Assembly (NCBI GenBank): GCA_033816765.1
Contig: CM066292.1
Span: forward strand, 1,364,001-1,428,000
DNA length: 64,000 nucleotides
Direction: 5' to 3'
Source of the DNA: Nothopassalora personata
Taxonomy: Eukaryota; Ascomycota; Dothideomycetes; Mycosphaerellales; Mycosphaerellaceae
The translations under genes were made by a program, and so were the position numbers. Below are positions 44,466 to 57,054 of this stretch, piece by piece. Within the stretch, counting starts at the first letter, position 1. Every line of letters starts with the position of its first letter. The notes beneath the pieces were generated by a model. It was not told where the DNA came from. It did no database searches and saw nothing but the letters and a program-made list of their open reading frames with translations.

Positions 44466-45606
44466 TTAGTGTGTAGTGTCCGCATCAACCAACCAACCCT
44501 TGAAGTTACCTATAGGCCAGTTGATCGATTGAGCTCACTGGCGCGTTGGTTGATTGGTTGAGGCCTCAGAGCCAACTAGTTAACTGGTTATAGGGTTGAT
44601 TAAGGTGAATGTTGTTGTTATTTATGTAATATCTCTACTGCCTCTAATATAGCTCTTTCTTTAGCCTCTTTCTAAGCCTGTTTTTTATTCACCTTAGCTA
44701 GTGTCGTCTATATAGCTCTACCGTCTACTAAGTCGTTTATTAGCAAATCCTTAAGGGTTAATGAAGCCTCTATCGTGTCTACCTTAATGTTATATCGCTC
44801 GTCCGTCACTACCTTCTTGCCGTGTAAGAAAACACGCTTACACTAAGTCGATATGCCGGGTATTGCGAACAGTCGATAAGCTAACTAAGCGACTGTTAGA
44901 TATAGCGCTTCACCTCGATCTCGCTACTACTCGAGTGGCCACTTAAGATAATAGTCCTTTACTACCTTGTTGTCGTCGTTATACTTAACGATATTAATGT
45001 CGTCCTTAAGGTATCGCTCTAGCTTAGTCTCTTGTCGTTGTCGCTTGCGGCGATGCTAGACGGCCGGCTACTAAACGACACGTGAAGTGAAGTCCTTAAA
45101 TATAGCTAACTAGTCTTCGTTAAAGTCTTGCTCTTCGCGTAGCGTTAGAGGTAGACGTATCGGTTCTATCGTTAGTTCGTAAGATAGTTCTTCGAGTAAT
45201 TCGGCGTAGAGGTTATAGACTGTCTACTTAGCCTTAGCGATTTTAGCGGCTCCAATATTAGTCTATACTTGTTCGAAGTAGGTGTGTCGGTAGTACGGGT
45301 AAAGGGCGATTGCGGCGCGGTAGATTCGTAACCTGTTACTTAGATTATAGTAGTCCTTTAGCTTAACGAAGCTATAGTTAAGACAGTAGCGATATCTGTC
45401 GGTAAACAAGTCGCTATAAGACTCGACTTCCTTTAAACGACGCTTAAGCGTAAGAAATAAGAAGTCTATAATAGGTAGGACTTCCTATACTACGCTATAC
45501 GTACCGGACGTCGCATTGCCTTCGACACGCTTCGTAGCCTACTCGAACGGTAGCAATAGCTCTTTAAAGTGTCTTAATTCTTCCTAATCGTCCGCATTAA
45601 GCGTAT

Positions 45607-45853
45607 TGTTAAGATGTAGCATCTTAAGGGGAGCTAACAGTTAGGTTATAATCTAATAGCCTAAGGCATCTACGATAACTTAGCTTATCGGAAGATACCT
45701 TCTCTCCCCTTTAGCTTAGATAGACATCTAACACAATTAACACATTAGTTCCTAGTATATTGCTACATGCCCTGTAGCTATTAGCTAGTTGAAGATTAAT
45801 CTCTTACTCTACTCCGCTGCTAACTACGTATCCTATAAGGTCTTAACTCAACA
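45607..45853 (+). repeat. Copia-2 5' LTR
   Basis: 247 bp. Differs from the 3' LTR only at a few positions that look like C/T or G/A changes. Confidence 0.92.
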
Positions 45854-45870
45854 GGTTATAAGCCCGGGTT
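45854..45870 (+). other. Copia-2 primer-binding site (half-tRNA-iMet type)
   Basis: GGTTATAAGCCCGGG, one RIP-type G-to-A away from the Copia-1 site; complementary to a Met tRNA anticodon arm rather than a tRNA 3' end. Confidence 0.65.
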
Positions 45871-46289
45871 TATGTAGGAGTAAGAGCAACCTATATTAGT
45901 ACAGGTTACTTGTATCCCTTGCTATTATAGCAGAAAACATCTAGGAAGCAGAAGTCTACCCCATCTGTCCTATTAAGGAGCTTAGTTTAATACTAAGTAA
46001 TAGGTAATCTAGAAAAGGACTCTATACGGCTTACTATAAGCCAATACCTTAAAGACACTCTATAGGCAGAACTGCATCGAGATACTATTAAGAAGGACTT
46101 TAAGTAAGTCATTTAGAACTCTGCTAGAAGAGACAGACCTATGTCCTAGCTCCGAGACTATACCGCTCTTTCTTTACCCTACTAAGCAGGCCTTAGTATC
46201 TACACCTACAAACCTTACTATTCTACAGTAAAAGCCTTAGCAGGACCTAAGCCACGACTTTGAAGCATATACACCTTGTTTTATTACAT

Positions 46290-49200
46290 TTAATTTATTA
46301 TAGATTTACACTAAGAGAAAGGAGAAGAGAAGGGAACTAAAATCCCAATTCTTAAGAGAGACAACTAGAAGAGATAGTTCAACCTTTAGAGATATAAGAT
46401 AGAGAGCTAGTTAGTATTCTTTACAATTGATAACCTGTTAGAAGTGTTATTTAACAACATTAAGGGCAAGAATCTAAAACTCTAGGAAGAGACTAAGATT
46501 AAAGAGATTCTTAATACACTAACATAGACAAAACAAAATGCAGCTTGCTACTTTAGTATCCTAAGTAGGATCACAGAAGAAGATAAATTTAAGCTTAAGG
46601 GCTCTTACGAATCTAGAAAAGCTACTAAGATATAGGTGCATCTCTAGAACAAGTATAGCTAGGTGTTACTAACCTATGCACATAAGCTCACAAAACAGTT
46701 TGTAAACTTTAAGATAAGTGAAGAATTCACTATTAGATCTGCATAGGCACACCTAGTGTCTCTTAGAAGGAGGATTACTAATGTTAACCTAGAGGGCTAG
46801 CACTATAGGAAAGCTAATATAAGAATAACCTAGCTTTTAAGCTCACTACTACCTAACTACCATGTAGCTAGAGATACTATCATAGCTTAGCTAAAGATAG
46901 ATTATAAAAGGACCTTAAAGATTCTTAAGGCTTAAGAGGCTAGATTAAATCCCTCTAAGGCTAAGTATAGTATAGCAGCTACCTAGGTTAGGCCCTTAGG
47001 TTAGGCAAGATTACTTTCCTGCCTTCTCTATAAGAAGGACTATCTTATTAAGGACTGCCCTAGTCTCTCTAAGGTAAAGAAGGTCCTTAGATCTTATTCC
47101 TAAGCACTATCCTCCTAGAATGCAACATATGTTAAGAAGAGAAGATCTCTACTACCATCTTTAAGAAGAACACTAAGAGAGAAGTCCTCTATAGAGGAAC
47201 TTAAGAAAATAGTAAAGAAACTTAGCTCTAATATGCTGTTACTCTAGAAGAACTAGGCCTAGTCTCCTTCCTCTAAAATAAGGAAGACTAGGAAAGGTTT
47301 ATCTGCCTAAGAGCTACCTAATTTATACAACTTATCCTAGAAGACAATGTCTAATAATAATAAGTATAATAAAGTGGCTTACTTAACTACAGAAGTCTAA
47401 GGCAAGTTCCCCTTATTAGAGTAGTTATTTAATTCTTGTGCTTTATCCTATATAACTAACTAGAACTGCCTCTTTAGATCTATAACTCCCTTAATAAAGA
47501 AGAAATGGATTAAAGTGGGAGGTAGGCATTTGTTAGCTACTTATATTAGGACTATAGAGATGAGTAGGAGATCTAGTAGGAAAGTTGTTTTAGAAGATGT
47601 TCTACTTATACCTAAGCTAGGGGTGAACCTAGTTTCTTAGAACTAGTTTAGTAAGCAGTTTAGTGTCTAACCTCCTTCATTTTCTCTTGTATCCCCCTCT
47701 AGCTAAACCGTTGTCTAGACAAGGCTCCTTAGGGGGGTTCTATTTATTAATAAGATTTCTCCTCTACTATAAGAAAGGGTACATCACTTATTATGTGCAC
47801 TACTAATAGAGAATACCTTTATAACTGCTAAATCAGAGACTAACCTAAAACAGTAGGAGCTTTAGCATAGAAGATTTGTACACTTTAGGAAGAACTTGCT
47901 CTAGAATCTTTATAAGGTAATAGACTTAAAAGAACCTATTCCTATTCCTAGGGATAGCTTCTACTAGTATAGAGTATGTTTAATAGCAAAGATAAAGAAG
48001 TACAAAGGCAAAGTTACTAAGAGAAGACCTAAAAGACTTGCCCTTATATCTATTGACATATATAGTCTACTGCTAACATTAAGGCTAGGGTTTAAATACT
48101 AGCTTAAGATTGTTGATAACTTCTCTAAAAAAAAGTGGACCTATCCTCTTAAGAAAAGAGAAGATGCTCTAGTTACTCTCTAGAACTAGAAGATTAAGGC
48201 AGAGAGGAAATCATTAGCACAGTTAAAAGCAGTTAGGCTTAACAATGTAAGGGAACTTGTTGCATTAGTTAAGTAGTAGGAGAAGGATTTAGGAATTAGG
48301 CTAGAGCATACTAAGGCATATAACTCGCTCTAAAATAGACTAGTTAAAAGGTTAATACAAACCTTAGAAGACTCTATAAGGGCAATGCTTAAAGAGGCCA
48401 AGATGCTAATTGAATTCTAGCCTAAAGCACTAGAAGCCTAAACCTACATAAGGAACAAACTACTAAATAGTCTAGACTATAATAGGTTTAAGGTTTTACT
48501 AGATAAAGCCTTTAATAGTATTAAGCCAACTATTAACTATTTAAAGGTTTAGGAATGCAAAGCTGTTGTCTATATAGACACAAGATCCTAGCCTTAATAG
48601 GCAAGAAGTAATAAACTAATAAACAGAGGTAAAGAAGTAGTGTTTATTAGATACGTTAAAAACATAGCTAAGGCCTAGCTCTTTTAGGAACTAGACATAA
48701 AAGCTATAAAATAACACACATATACAGACTTCTTTAAGGATTAACCTAGAGGTGATATGGATCTTAATGTTACAAAATTGAATCTATTAAGCAATGCACT
48801 AGCTAGGAGACCCTTAGGGAGGCTAAGGAAGGACATATCCTTAGAGCAACCTATTCACTATTCAATTATTCAGTAGAGTAGCCTAGTAACAGCCTAGCTA
48901 AGAAAGCTGTTTGTGCAACTTCCCTAGCCTCTAAAGAATATAGGGGAATTTTAGAAAATCGATGAGCTAATTAAGATAAGTTCACTAGATCTCTAGGAAA
49001 AGAATATTACTAGGACATAAGTAACTACTCTTAGATTATCCCTTAGTAAGAGGAGGGCTAACTATAATATTAAGGGCTATAAATGGAAACAGAAAGCCCT
49101 AAGATCTATAGTCCCTATACCTAAACTAGCTACTAAAGTGGGAGAAGCAATAGACCTCTTAGAGAACCTTGCTGCTTACTACTAAGCTTTCTTTACAGCT

Positions 49201-50900
49201 ATACAATTAGTGGATGATTCAGTACTATAGGATAGTGAATTCGTAGAAGAAGTTAAGGAGATAGCCTTTATAGCAACTATAGAAGTTATTATATATAAGC
49301 AAGAGATCCTAATTCCAAAGTCCTATAAGGATGCTATAAATAACAAGAAATAGGGACACCTTTAGAAGGAAGCAATCTAGAAGGAGCTAGATACTCTATA
49401 GAGTAACAACACCTAGGAGAATGCTGTTCTACTAAAAGGAGCAAACTTAGTTACGTTAAGATAGGTCTTTAATGTTAAAAGAAGCATTAGTAGAGCCATT
49501 AAAAAGTTTAAGGCTAGGCTAGTTATAAGGGGCTTTTTATAGAAGTTTAGTGTTAACTTTATAGAGACATTTACGCCTACAGTTAGATAGGACACCCTTA
49601 GGGTGTTTATAGCTATTATATGCAAGAAGGATCTCTATCTTCACTAAGTGGATGTGAACAATGCGTTTATAGAAAGCACCCTCTATAAAGACATCTTTAT
49701 GTTACTACTACTAGGAGTTAAGCTTCTACTAAACATAGTGTTCAAGATTCTTAAAAGCTTATATAGACTTAAGCAAGCAGCTAGAGATTGGAATCAACTC
49801 TATGTGTTAAAGCTTGGAGAGATTAGATTTATATAGTTAGAGGTAGATCCATGCCTACTTATTTATAAGGAAAAAGAGATTATAATTCTTATACATGTAG
49901 ATAACATTCCAATTACTGCACTAAAGTTAATAGATGTTCTCTAGTTCAAAAGAGAACTTAGTAAAGTCTTTAAGATTAAAGATCTTAGTGAACCTAAAAA
50001 GATCCTTAGCATAAGAGTTACAAGGGACAGGAGGAGAGGAATCCTAAAACTTAACTAGGGACACTTTATTAGGGACAACCTTACTAAGATAGGGATAAAC
50101 TATAAGAAGGCAGCACCTACACACTCACCTATAGACAGCTATAAGGCTCTAAAACCTTTAGGCTATATAGATAAGAGGTGTAACAAGGCAGAGTACTAAA
50201 GTATTAATAGTACATAGATGTAGCTAGTAACAATTACAAGGCTAGACATTGCTTTTGCCCTAGGAAGGATAAGCTCATTTATAAGTGACCTATCCGCCTA
50301 CTATATAAAGGCTTTAAAGAAGATTACAAGATATCTAAGGTTATATCCTAATCTTAGCCTTGTCTTCTCTAGGCATAGAGAAGGATGCCTAGTTAGATAC
50401 TGTAACTCTAATTATGTAATAGATAAAGTAGACAGAGTCTCTATCCTTAGGTATGTCTTCTTCCTCTATAGGGCACTAGTCTCCTAGATAAGTAAGAAGC
50501 AAAAGTCTATAGCAACATCTATAATAGAAGCTAAATACATAGCTATGAATGCATATATAAAGCAATCCCAATTCCTAGCTTCATTGCTAAGGGAGATAGA
50601 CTGTCTAGAGTTAGTAGGAGACTGTTCCTATTAACTAAGGATTACTAGAAACTAGGAGACTATGTTAAGCTTAAGACTAGTCTAATTAAGAGGTAACAAC
50701 TAAGCTGCCCTTACCCTAGTAAGGGATGCACATGTTCATAACAAGTTAAAGCACATTAACATTGCCTACAATGCTATTAGGAAACTTTAGTAGAGAAGGC
50801 TTATTACTATTAAGTACACCCTAACATCTAAGATAGTTATAGATAGGTTCATAAAGCTAAAGACTAGTCCACACTTCTAGAGGTTTGTAAGCTAGCTTAA
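46290..50900 (+). pseudogene. Copia-2 gag-pol remnant
   Basis: Plus-strand remnant with RIP stops. Knuckle-like Cys residues near 47020-47055 (CLLYKKDYLIKDC). Integrase zone about 47860-48720, with a mutated HHCC and IDIYSLL in place of the first catalytic Asp block. Reverse transcriptase about 49330-50000 contains an open stretch with VNNAFIESTLYKDIFM and LKSLYRLKQAARDWNQL, then ILIHVDNIPITA as the catalytic YVDD equivalent. RNase H continues to about 50870. Copia domain order. Confidence 0.87.
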
Positions 50901-50973
50901 CCTGTTATAGAGGTCTAAATACTACTAATAGGAGAAGAGTAGACTATAACCTCCTATGTAAGATAAGTAGGAG

Positions 50974-51220
50974 TGTTAAGATGTAGCATCTTAAGGGGAG
51001 CTAACAGTTAGGTTATGATCTAATAGCCTAAGGCATCTACGATAACTTAGCTTATCGGAAGACACCTTCTCTCCCCTTTAGCTTAGATAGACATCTAACA
51101 CAATTAACACATTAGTTCCTAATATATTGCTACATGCCCTGTGGCTATTAGCTAGTTAAAGATTAATCTCTTACTCTACTCCGCTGCTAACTACGTATCC
51201 TATAAGGTCTTAACTTAACA
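50974..51220 (+). repeat. Copia-2 3' LTR
   Basis: 247 bp, equal in length to the 5' LTR. The preceding purine tract is degraded to agataagtaggag. Confidence 0.92.
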
Positions 51221-53429
51221 CGTATCGTCTTTAATAGAGTAGTTCTATTCGTCGCGGCCTTTGCTACGCGTCTACCGCCGGTAGTATCGATCGATCGCTC
51301 CTTAAAGCTTAAGAGCGCGTCTTATTATAGCTAGCGTGCTGTTCTACCTTACTCCGCCGTCGCGGATTAAGCGAAGGTAATTATAATAGAGGGAGGTCTA
51401 TTCGTCGCGCTAGGCTTCGTTAAATGCCTCGATTCGTACTTCGGAGCGATAGATATAGGTAACGAGGTTATAAAGTTTGCTAATCGCGCCGGCCTTACGC
51501 TATAAGGTAAAGGACTCGTCGTCGCCTACGAGAAACAGTTAGATTACGACCGAGGAGTGTTGTTTTAATTAGGCTATAGACGCGTTTTAAGCGCGAATCT
51601 TCGTGTTAGCCTCGTAAGTTAAAGCAGTTCTTAGGCCTCTTATTAGCCGATAGATCTAAGGGTAGTTTTAAAAGATTAAGAAGTGTATTAGGGGTTTTAT
51701 AAGGGGTATCGCAACGCTAGCTTCACGGGCGTAATCTAAGTGTTTCTACTTACCTACCTTACGTAACTCGTCTTCGAGTCGCTTAAGTCTGTCGCTAAAC
51801 AATAGCGCTTTAACGACGAGGTTAATTATGTGTCCGAGGCATCGTAGTCGCTGTTCGTGCTCGTCGATAGGCTACTAGAGTAATGCCGCGAGCGCTCGAA
51901 TCGCCGTGTCGTTATTGTCCGTATTATCTATAACGAAGGCCCCTATCTTACCGTCTAAGTTAAAGTCGTTAATTACCTATCGCGCTACGGTCGCAATATT
52001 AACCCTATTATAATGTCCGCCGACCGGTCGCAATCCGAGTAACGCTATCTTAAACTACCTGTTCGCGTCGATAAAGTGCGCTACGACGGCGAGTAGCGAT
52101 AGATCGTTACTCGTCGCCTAGATATCTATACTAAGGTGGACCTTAGCGACGCGCTTAAGTTGTTTCGCGAGGTCTAGACGTCGTTCGCGATAGGCCTACT
52201 TAAGCTATTACGACATAGTTCGAGCCGCCGGTAGTAGATGTTTCACGGTAGGGCCTCCGCCGAGTATAACCTTTCGGAGGTTATCGCTTACCGCCTGTTC
52301 GAAGGTAATGTCGTCGCGGACGATCTAGTTAATAAAGTTAGTTAAAAACTGCTCCGTAGCGAAGGGGTCGAGTCGCTCGAGGTATATAGCGATCGCGGTC
52401 TCGTCTACTATCGGTAGCTTCGTCGCCGTCGCACGCGACGGTAAGATACCGTGTTTCGAAAGGAGGTAATCTATATAGCTAGTAGTCGAGCGACAAGCCT
52501 ATAACTGTCGCGTCGTATTGTCCTTATAGCAGTACCGGTAGAGCTAGTATCTACCCTTTGCCTTACCGCGTTCGAGCTTCTAGACCTCGAGTCTATACTT
52601 AAAGATAAACGATATCTTATTACCGAAGGTGTTTCTTTTATTACGGAAGCGTAGTACGACCCTATCGCCCTTTAGACGCGTATAATCGATGTAGAAGTAA
52701 CATTGCTCTAAGGCTGCGACCGTAGCCTACTCCGTGCCGCTAGCATCGTCGCCAGCGTCCGAATGCTCGCTATCTTCGGTCTATGTGTTTAGTGTATTGT
52801 TAGCGCTCGATTACGACGCTGTCGGCTACGTAGGAGGTGGTGTTTCTAGTGTTTTGTTCGTAAAGGGGAGGGTAGATTAGGATGTTCGCGCTCGCTTCAA
52901 TCGCGTAGCCTATGTCGTAGGTCTAGGCCTAGGAGTTTTAGGTTCGACTTAACTATGTTAGCGCTTACTTTTACGAGTCTATAAAGCTATATTGAGGTGT
53001 TAGTTGTAGTATAATAAGGGCGACAATATAGTAGTAGATCCTAAGTCTCCTAAAAGCTCTTCTCCGGAGTGCCGTAAGGTTTAGAGGTGTAGCTTCCGAG
53101 GAAGGGCCGCGCGGGTCGGAGCCTACTCTAGCTAACAGATGGCTGCGATCTAATCTACGATATCTAATTAACAACGGTTTTACGGGGAAATAACGCTTAG
53201 TATTTAGGTCTTTTACTAAAATAAGCCCTAAGAATCACATGCAATATTAAAGATTCACTAATAAACACGACTATATATACCTATCAACTGCTCAATTAAG
53301 TTGCCTATAATGGCCAGTTAAGGGTTGATTAATCTACAATAGTTAGTTGATTGATTGAGGCCCTTAATGCTAACTAAAGTTGCAACCCTTAGTTAATAGG
53401 CGTTAGTTAATGCGGACACTATTAGTATA

Positions 53430-53960
53430 GGGTTAAGGATAGTTATCTTAGAGACCGGACGCAGTAACAACGTCAATGTGGTGCTTAAGAAGCACGCGGC
53501 GTCTTTAGGACTAGTGAGATCCACGACGACTGTCTTGAAGCGTAGCGGGCGTGTAGTATCATCGTGCTCGAGCCCCTTCTTAACTTAGTTAGGATTCGTA
53601 GAGCTAGCGGCATTAGTATAGCCTAAGAAGCGACTAGAGGATGCATGCCTTTCATTCGTAAAGTTTGAATCTATAGGCAACCTAGCCACTGTAGGCGACA
53701 GTGTAACTTGCTTTATAGGGTTAGGATCTAATGCGCGAGAGGTGTCGCTAATAGTTAGTAGAATGTTAGACATACTAACGTTCTAAGGGCGGGTCTTGGA
53801 ATTATGTGGAGAGGAAGAAGAAGAATAAGAAGTAGACTGTGTAGGTTAAGCGGCTCCCTTATCTTCCTTTAGGTGTAACCGAGGGGCTGTGTTAGCTTAT
53901 TACATGTAAGAAGTAGCGCAACCTTTAGTTAGAATCGGATATAGTACAGTACGCTACTAG
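53430..53960 (-). pseudogene. Host gene, 5' part, split by the hAT element
   Basis: Minus-strand frame with a few TAG/TAA stops: RLHLKEDKGAA, TSYSSSSSPHNSKTRP, then an open stretch (53585-53773) including NILLTISDTSRALDPNPIKQ and SSRFLGYTNAASSTNPN. It continues through FKTVVVDLTSPKDAACF to the hAT target site. Joins in frame with 44230-44465. Product not recognised; the first part is Ser/Asn-rich and probably disordered. Confidence 0.55.
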
Positions 53961-56846
53961 CTTAGCGAGATGTTAGGCAATGTATATCTAACGAATCATC
54001 CTTTCTCTATGTCTTTAATAAGTATTCTCGACGAGCTCCTTATTCGGCGATACTAAGGCTATCACTTAGACTCCGAAGAGTAGCATCCTGTCTCGGTTAC
54101 GTAGGAGTCGGGTTCCACCTCCGGTAGCTAATACTAATGTCTAGGAGTGGCTACTAACTCCTTTACTCCGACGTAGTCCGGCTATTCGCTTGCCTTAAAG
54201 CTACCACAGTCTATCTAGTAGGGCGTCGACTATATCTTCGGCTTCCGAAGATAAGCTACGGTAATGTCGGTGTTAGTGCAAGAGTAACTATAGGAAGATT
54301 ACATCTCCCGTAATGACTGGATCTAGCGATAGTCGAAAATTGGCTCTCTCCTAGTACTTAGTCGCTAGGAGGGTGAAATCTAGAACAAAAGCCACTATAG
54401 GATAATAGTGGTCCTACAGAGCGTTAATGCTCGACTAGGGTAGCGAAGTTCTCTACTTACTAGCTTCGACATAAAAGTCTTTATACCGAACGCCGAGGTC
54501 TAGGATTAGTCTTCGTACGAGATAACGATAGTATCGTAAAATCTACATAGCTCTTCCTTCCTAGTTCCTATCCCGGATTGCATCGTAAATGGGGAGCACG
54601 AATGTGCAATAACACAAGACTATAGCATGGGTTTCCTACCTAATGTAGGAGCAAGTGTCGTCGAGGGATAGTCGGTACCTCTAGAAGCTTACCTTTACTA
54701 TTTATCGAACATAGTGCCCGTAGGGCTCTTAACAATAAGAACAGTATTAGACAGTAAATAAGCCCATATGATCGTACGGAGCTTAGCTAATAGCTTGCTA
54801 AACGGAGAGGCTTGCATAGTGTTAGAAGTAAAGGACGATTCAGCACGCTATAGAGTAGTAGAATTTCTAGAGTACTAGAATAGTAGGCCATAACCTAGTT
54901 CCTATACTTTGTTCACAATAGTGCGTAGTCAAAGCACGTGCCACGCTAAGGGCAGGGCTTCTAGTACACGTCATGGGCGCGGAGGCATAGCTAGTACAGC
55001 AAATCCTATAGGCTATGCCCCGAAGCCGGGAAGTCGACGGGACCGATGCCGACGGGAATATTAGAATCGTTAATCGTTCCGACCATACTTAACGTAGCGC
55101 GTGCGCAAGTGACCTACTAGCTTAGCGTAAGCTTCAGTCTTCCGCCTTTAACCAATTCTTAAACTGTCGTCCATGGACGACGCCGCCGCCCTAGCGTAGG
55201 TAAGATCACTTAGTAGGTAAGACTATGCTAACCCCCGCCATTTGCCTACAGTAGATGTAGTGTACCGTGCGCTAGACGTTACATTTTCCGTGTATATATA
55301 TTAATCACGCCATCACTCTAGGTCGTAGGTAGAGTGTTCTTTACTGTCCTTAGCAAGCACAACGTAGCGGTGTATAATCCCTAGTGTAGCAATTAAGTAA
55401 CGATGCTAATGGTTCTTATAAGCCGTATAAAGCTAATGATGTAAATTATGGACTTTCTCTTATACGGAGGTGGTAAGAAGTCTACGAGCGTGTAATAGTG
55501 TCACCGCCTAAGCATATGCTAAATTAGGTACTACGCTACGTAGAAGATGCTACATCTCTTTCCATTTACTAGGATGTTTAACTTAGTCGGGGACATGCAT
55601 AATAGTTACGTAACTCCGCATCTAGTTTAGTCTAGGGAAGGGCGAAGGGATCGCTATAGTATGATATCTCGTACTTAGATGTCGAGTTAATGCTAGCGTA
55701 GCCGAGCTAAAGCACATCCTATGCGCCATTTTACATAGTTCCGAATTGTCTAGGAGGTCGACATAAGCTAAGGTCTGTCGTAGGACGGAGGGCTTCTCGA
55801 CTAGTGTAATATTTAGAAAATATAACAGGACATGTTAGAGCGAGGGCGTGTCTCCACGAACTTCGCTACCTAAAGTAAACCCTCCGAGCGCTAAGTGGCC
55901 TTATCCTCGCTAAGGACATAGACTACGCCGAACCCGCGGGCTCGATTCTAGGGTCCCTAGATGCCACTACTTAAGTTAACAGATCCCAAGGGCCACGGTG
56001 CTAATGCATGTCGTACTTGTAAGTAAGAAATGTGTAGTAGAAGATCGTCGCGGCTACTGCGAATAGCAAAAACTAGGTGTACGTTATACTTCTCGCCATA
56101 ATGGTCTAATAGTCTAAAGGCGACGATGCGCATAGAGAGGCTTATAAAAATGCCAACGCGTTAGGTAAGACAGTAGCTAAGGTCTATTTATTAATGTTCC
56201 TAGAATCTAAGGACGCGAAGCGGAAACCCGGATTGAGGATTTCTTATAACGAAGATCTTCGATTGCCGCGTGATGTATACATAACATAACCTTACGTCGG
56301 TAGCATATCTATCCTAGCTGGTTGTTTTTAGCTTTGTATGCGGTAGCGTATAGCTTCCCTATTCCGAGTCCCTTAAGAGCTACGCGATAAAAAACCCGTC
56401 GACGTTCTCGTGCTAAAGAGATCGATTAACATGAATAGACTCCGCAAGTTTCCGAAGCAAGGACTCCTTCCTACAGTGTTGCTATACGTTTCGTACTAAG
56501 CATATTTTGAAGGCAGATCGATCTTACATAGCTAAATTATCTTTTCTCTCGATCTAATCATTTAGAAGAGAATTGGCCACGATACGATGCAGTAGCTAAC
56601 TTATCGCCCTAAGCCCGGCGCCTTTTGCCTTCCATGCGCTAGGAAACACCAGTACACGCGGTAGGACATACATTAGTCTAGGCTCGAAGAAACGGGAGGT
56701 GCTAGTAGCTAGATTGATGCTATTAGATACGTGCGGGATTTGCAGATAGCATTACGTCCTTACACGTTCATAGCGTAGCAGTCCTAGGCCTCTCGCTTCG
56801 TGGAATCTTAGACGATGCTAGACCTTCCATGTGGTAACCCTAGCGT
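53961..56846. other. RIPed or decayed DNA, nothing recognised
   Basis: Moderate TpA enrichment with many stops in all frames. I saw no transposon motif, LTR or terminal repeat. It may be decayed host coding DNA continuing the neighbouring minus-strand gene. Confidence 0.35.
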
Positions 56847-57054
56847 ATCACGTTACAAGTGGTTGGAAGTCATGAAATGGGTTCATAAAGGTGTTTCAAA
56901 AGCAGATAGTAGATTGCATGTGTCTAAGCTAGAATTGAAGGGGCTGCTTGTGAAAAGGCTGCAGGTGACTAATCAATGTCACCTGATTCTTGGCGGCTGC
57001 TGCCTCAGGTTTGATTGGGCTGCAGCGCCGGTGCACGCTTGGATCGTGACATAG
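56847..57054. repeat. RIP-free island, possible MITE
   Basis: About 205 bp rich in CpA/TpG inside RIPed surroundings. Its ends form weak inverted repeats (CACGTTACAAG and the complement of CACGATCCAAG, 9 of 11 matching). It carries an internal palindrome CAGGTGACTAATCAATGTCACCTG. A small open frame (56815-57054) spans it but is probably chance. Confidence 0.4.

Larger units (their letters stand above)
45607..51220 (+). mobile_element. Copia-2: Ty1/Copia retrotransposon, RIPed, nested in the hAT
   Basis: 247-bp LTRs at 45607-45853 and 50974-51220 (TGTTAAGATG..CTYAACA), target duplication CGTAT (45602-45606 and 51221-51225). The half-tRNA type primer site GGTTATAAGCCCGGG follows the 5' LTR (mutated from GGTTATGAG as in Copia-1). 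Compact, 5.6 kb, with no antisense ORF before the 3' LTR. Confidence 0.93.
44620..53170 (-). pseudogene. hAT transposase remnant (interrupted by Copia-2)
   Basis: Minus-strand, TAG/TAA-ridden. N-terminal BED-like zinc-finger region near 52640-52450 (mutated W/C positions around YRYCYKDNTTRQL, then YLLSKHGILPS). Catalytic core near 51990-51780 with IGAFVIDNTDNNDTAIRAL and LRCLGHIINLVVKALLF, the hAT signature after the second Asp. C-terminal hATC dimerisation motif on the far side of Copia-2 near 44870-44740: AIPGIS followed by a mutated residue, then CKRVF and KKVVTDERYNIKVDTIEASL. The family cuts and pastes with 8-bp duplications, as observed. Confidence 0.87.
44474..53421 (-). mobile_element. 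hAT element with nested Copia-2
   Basis: Terminal inverted repeats TAGTGTCCGCAT at 44474 and its complement ending at 53421. 8-bp target duplication TTAGTGTG (44466-44473) versus TTAGTATA (53422-53429), the two differences being RIP-type G-to-A. Subterminal regions carry many GGTTGATT / CCAACCAA motifs. The transposase is on the minus strand. Copia-2 (45607-51220) sits in its C-terminal half. Without Copia-2 and one CGTAT the hAT is about 3.3 kb. Confidence 0.88.
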
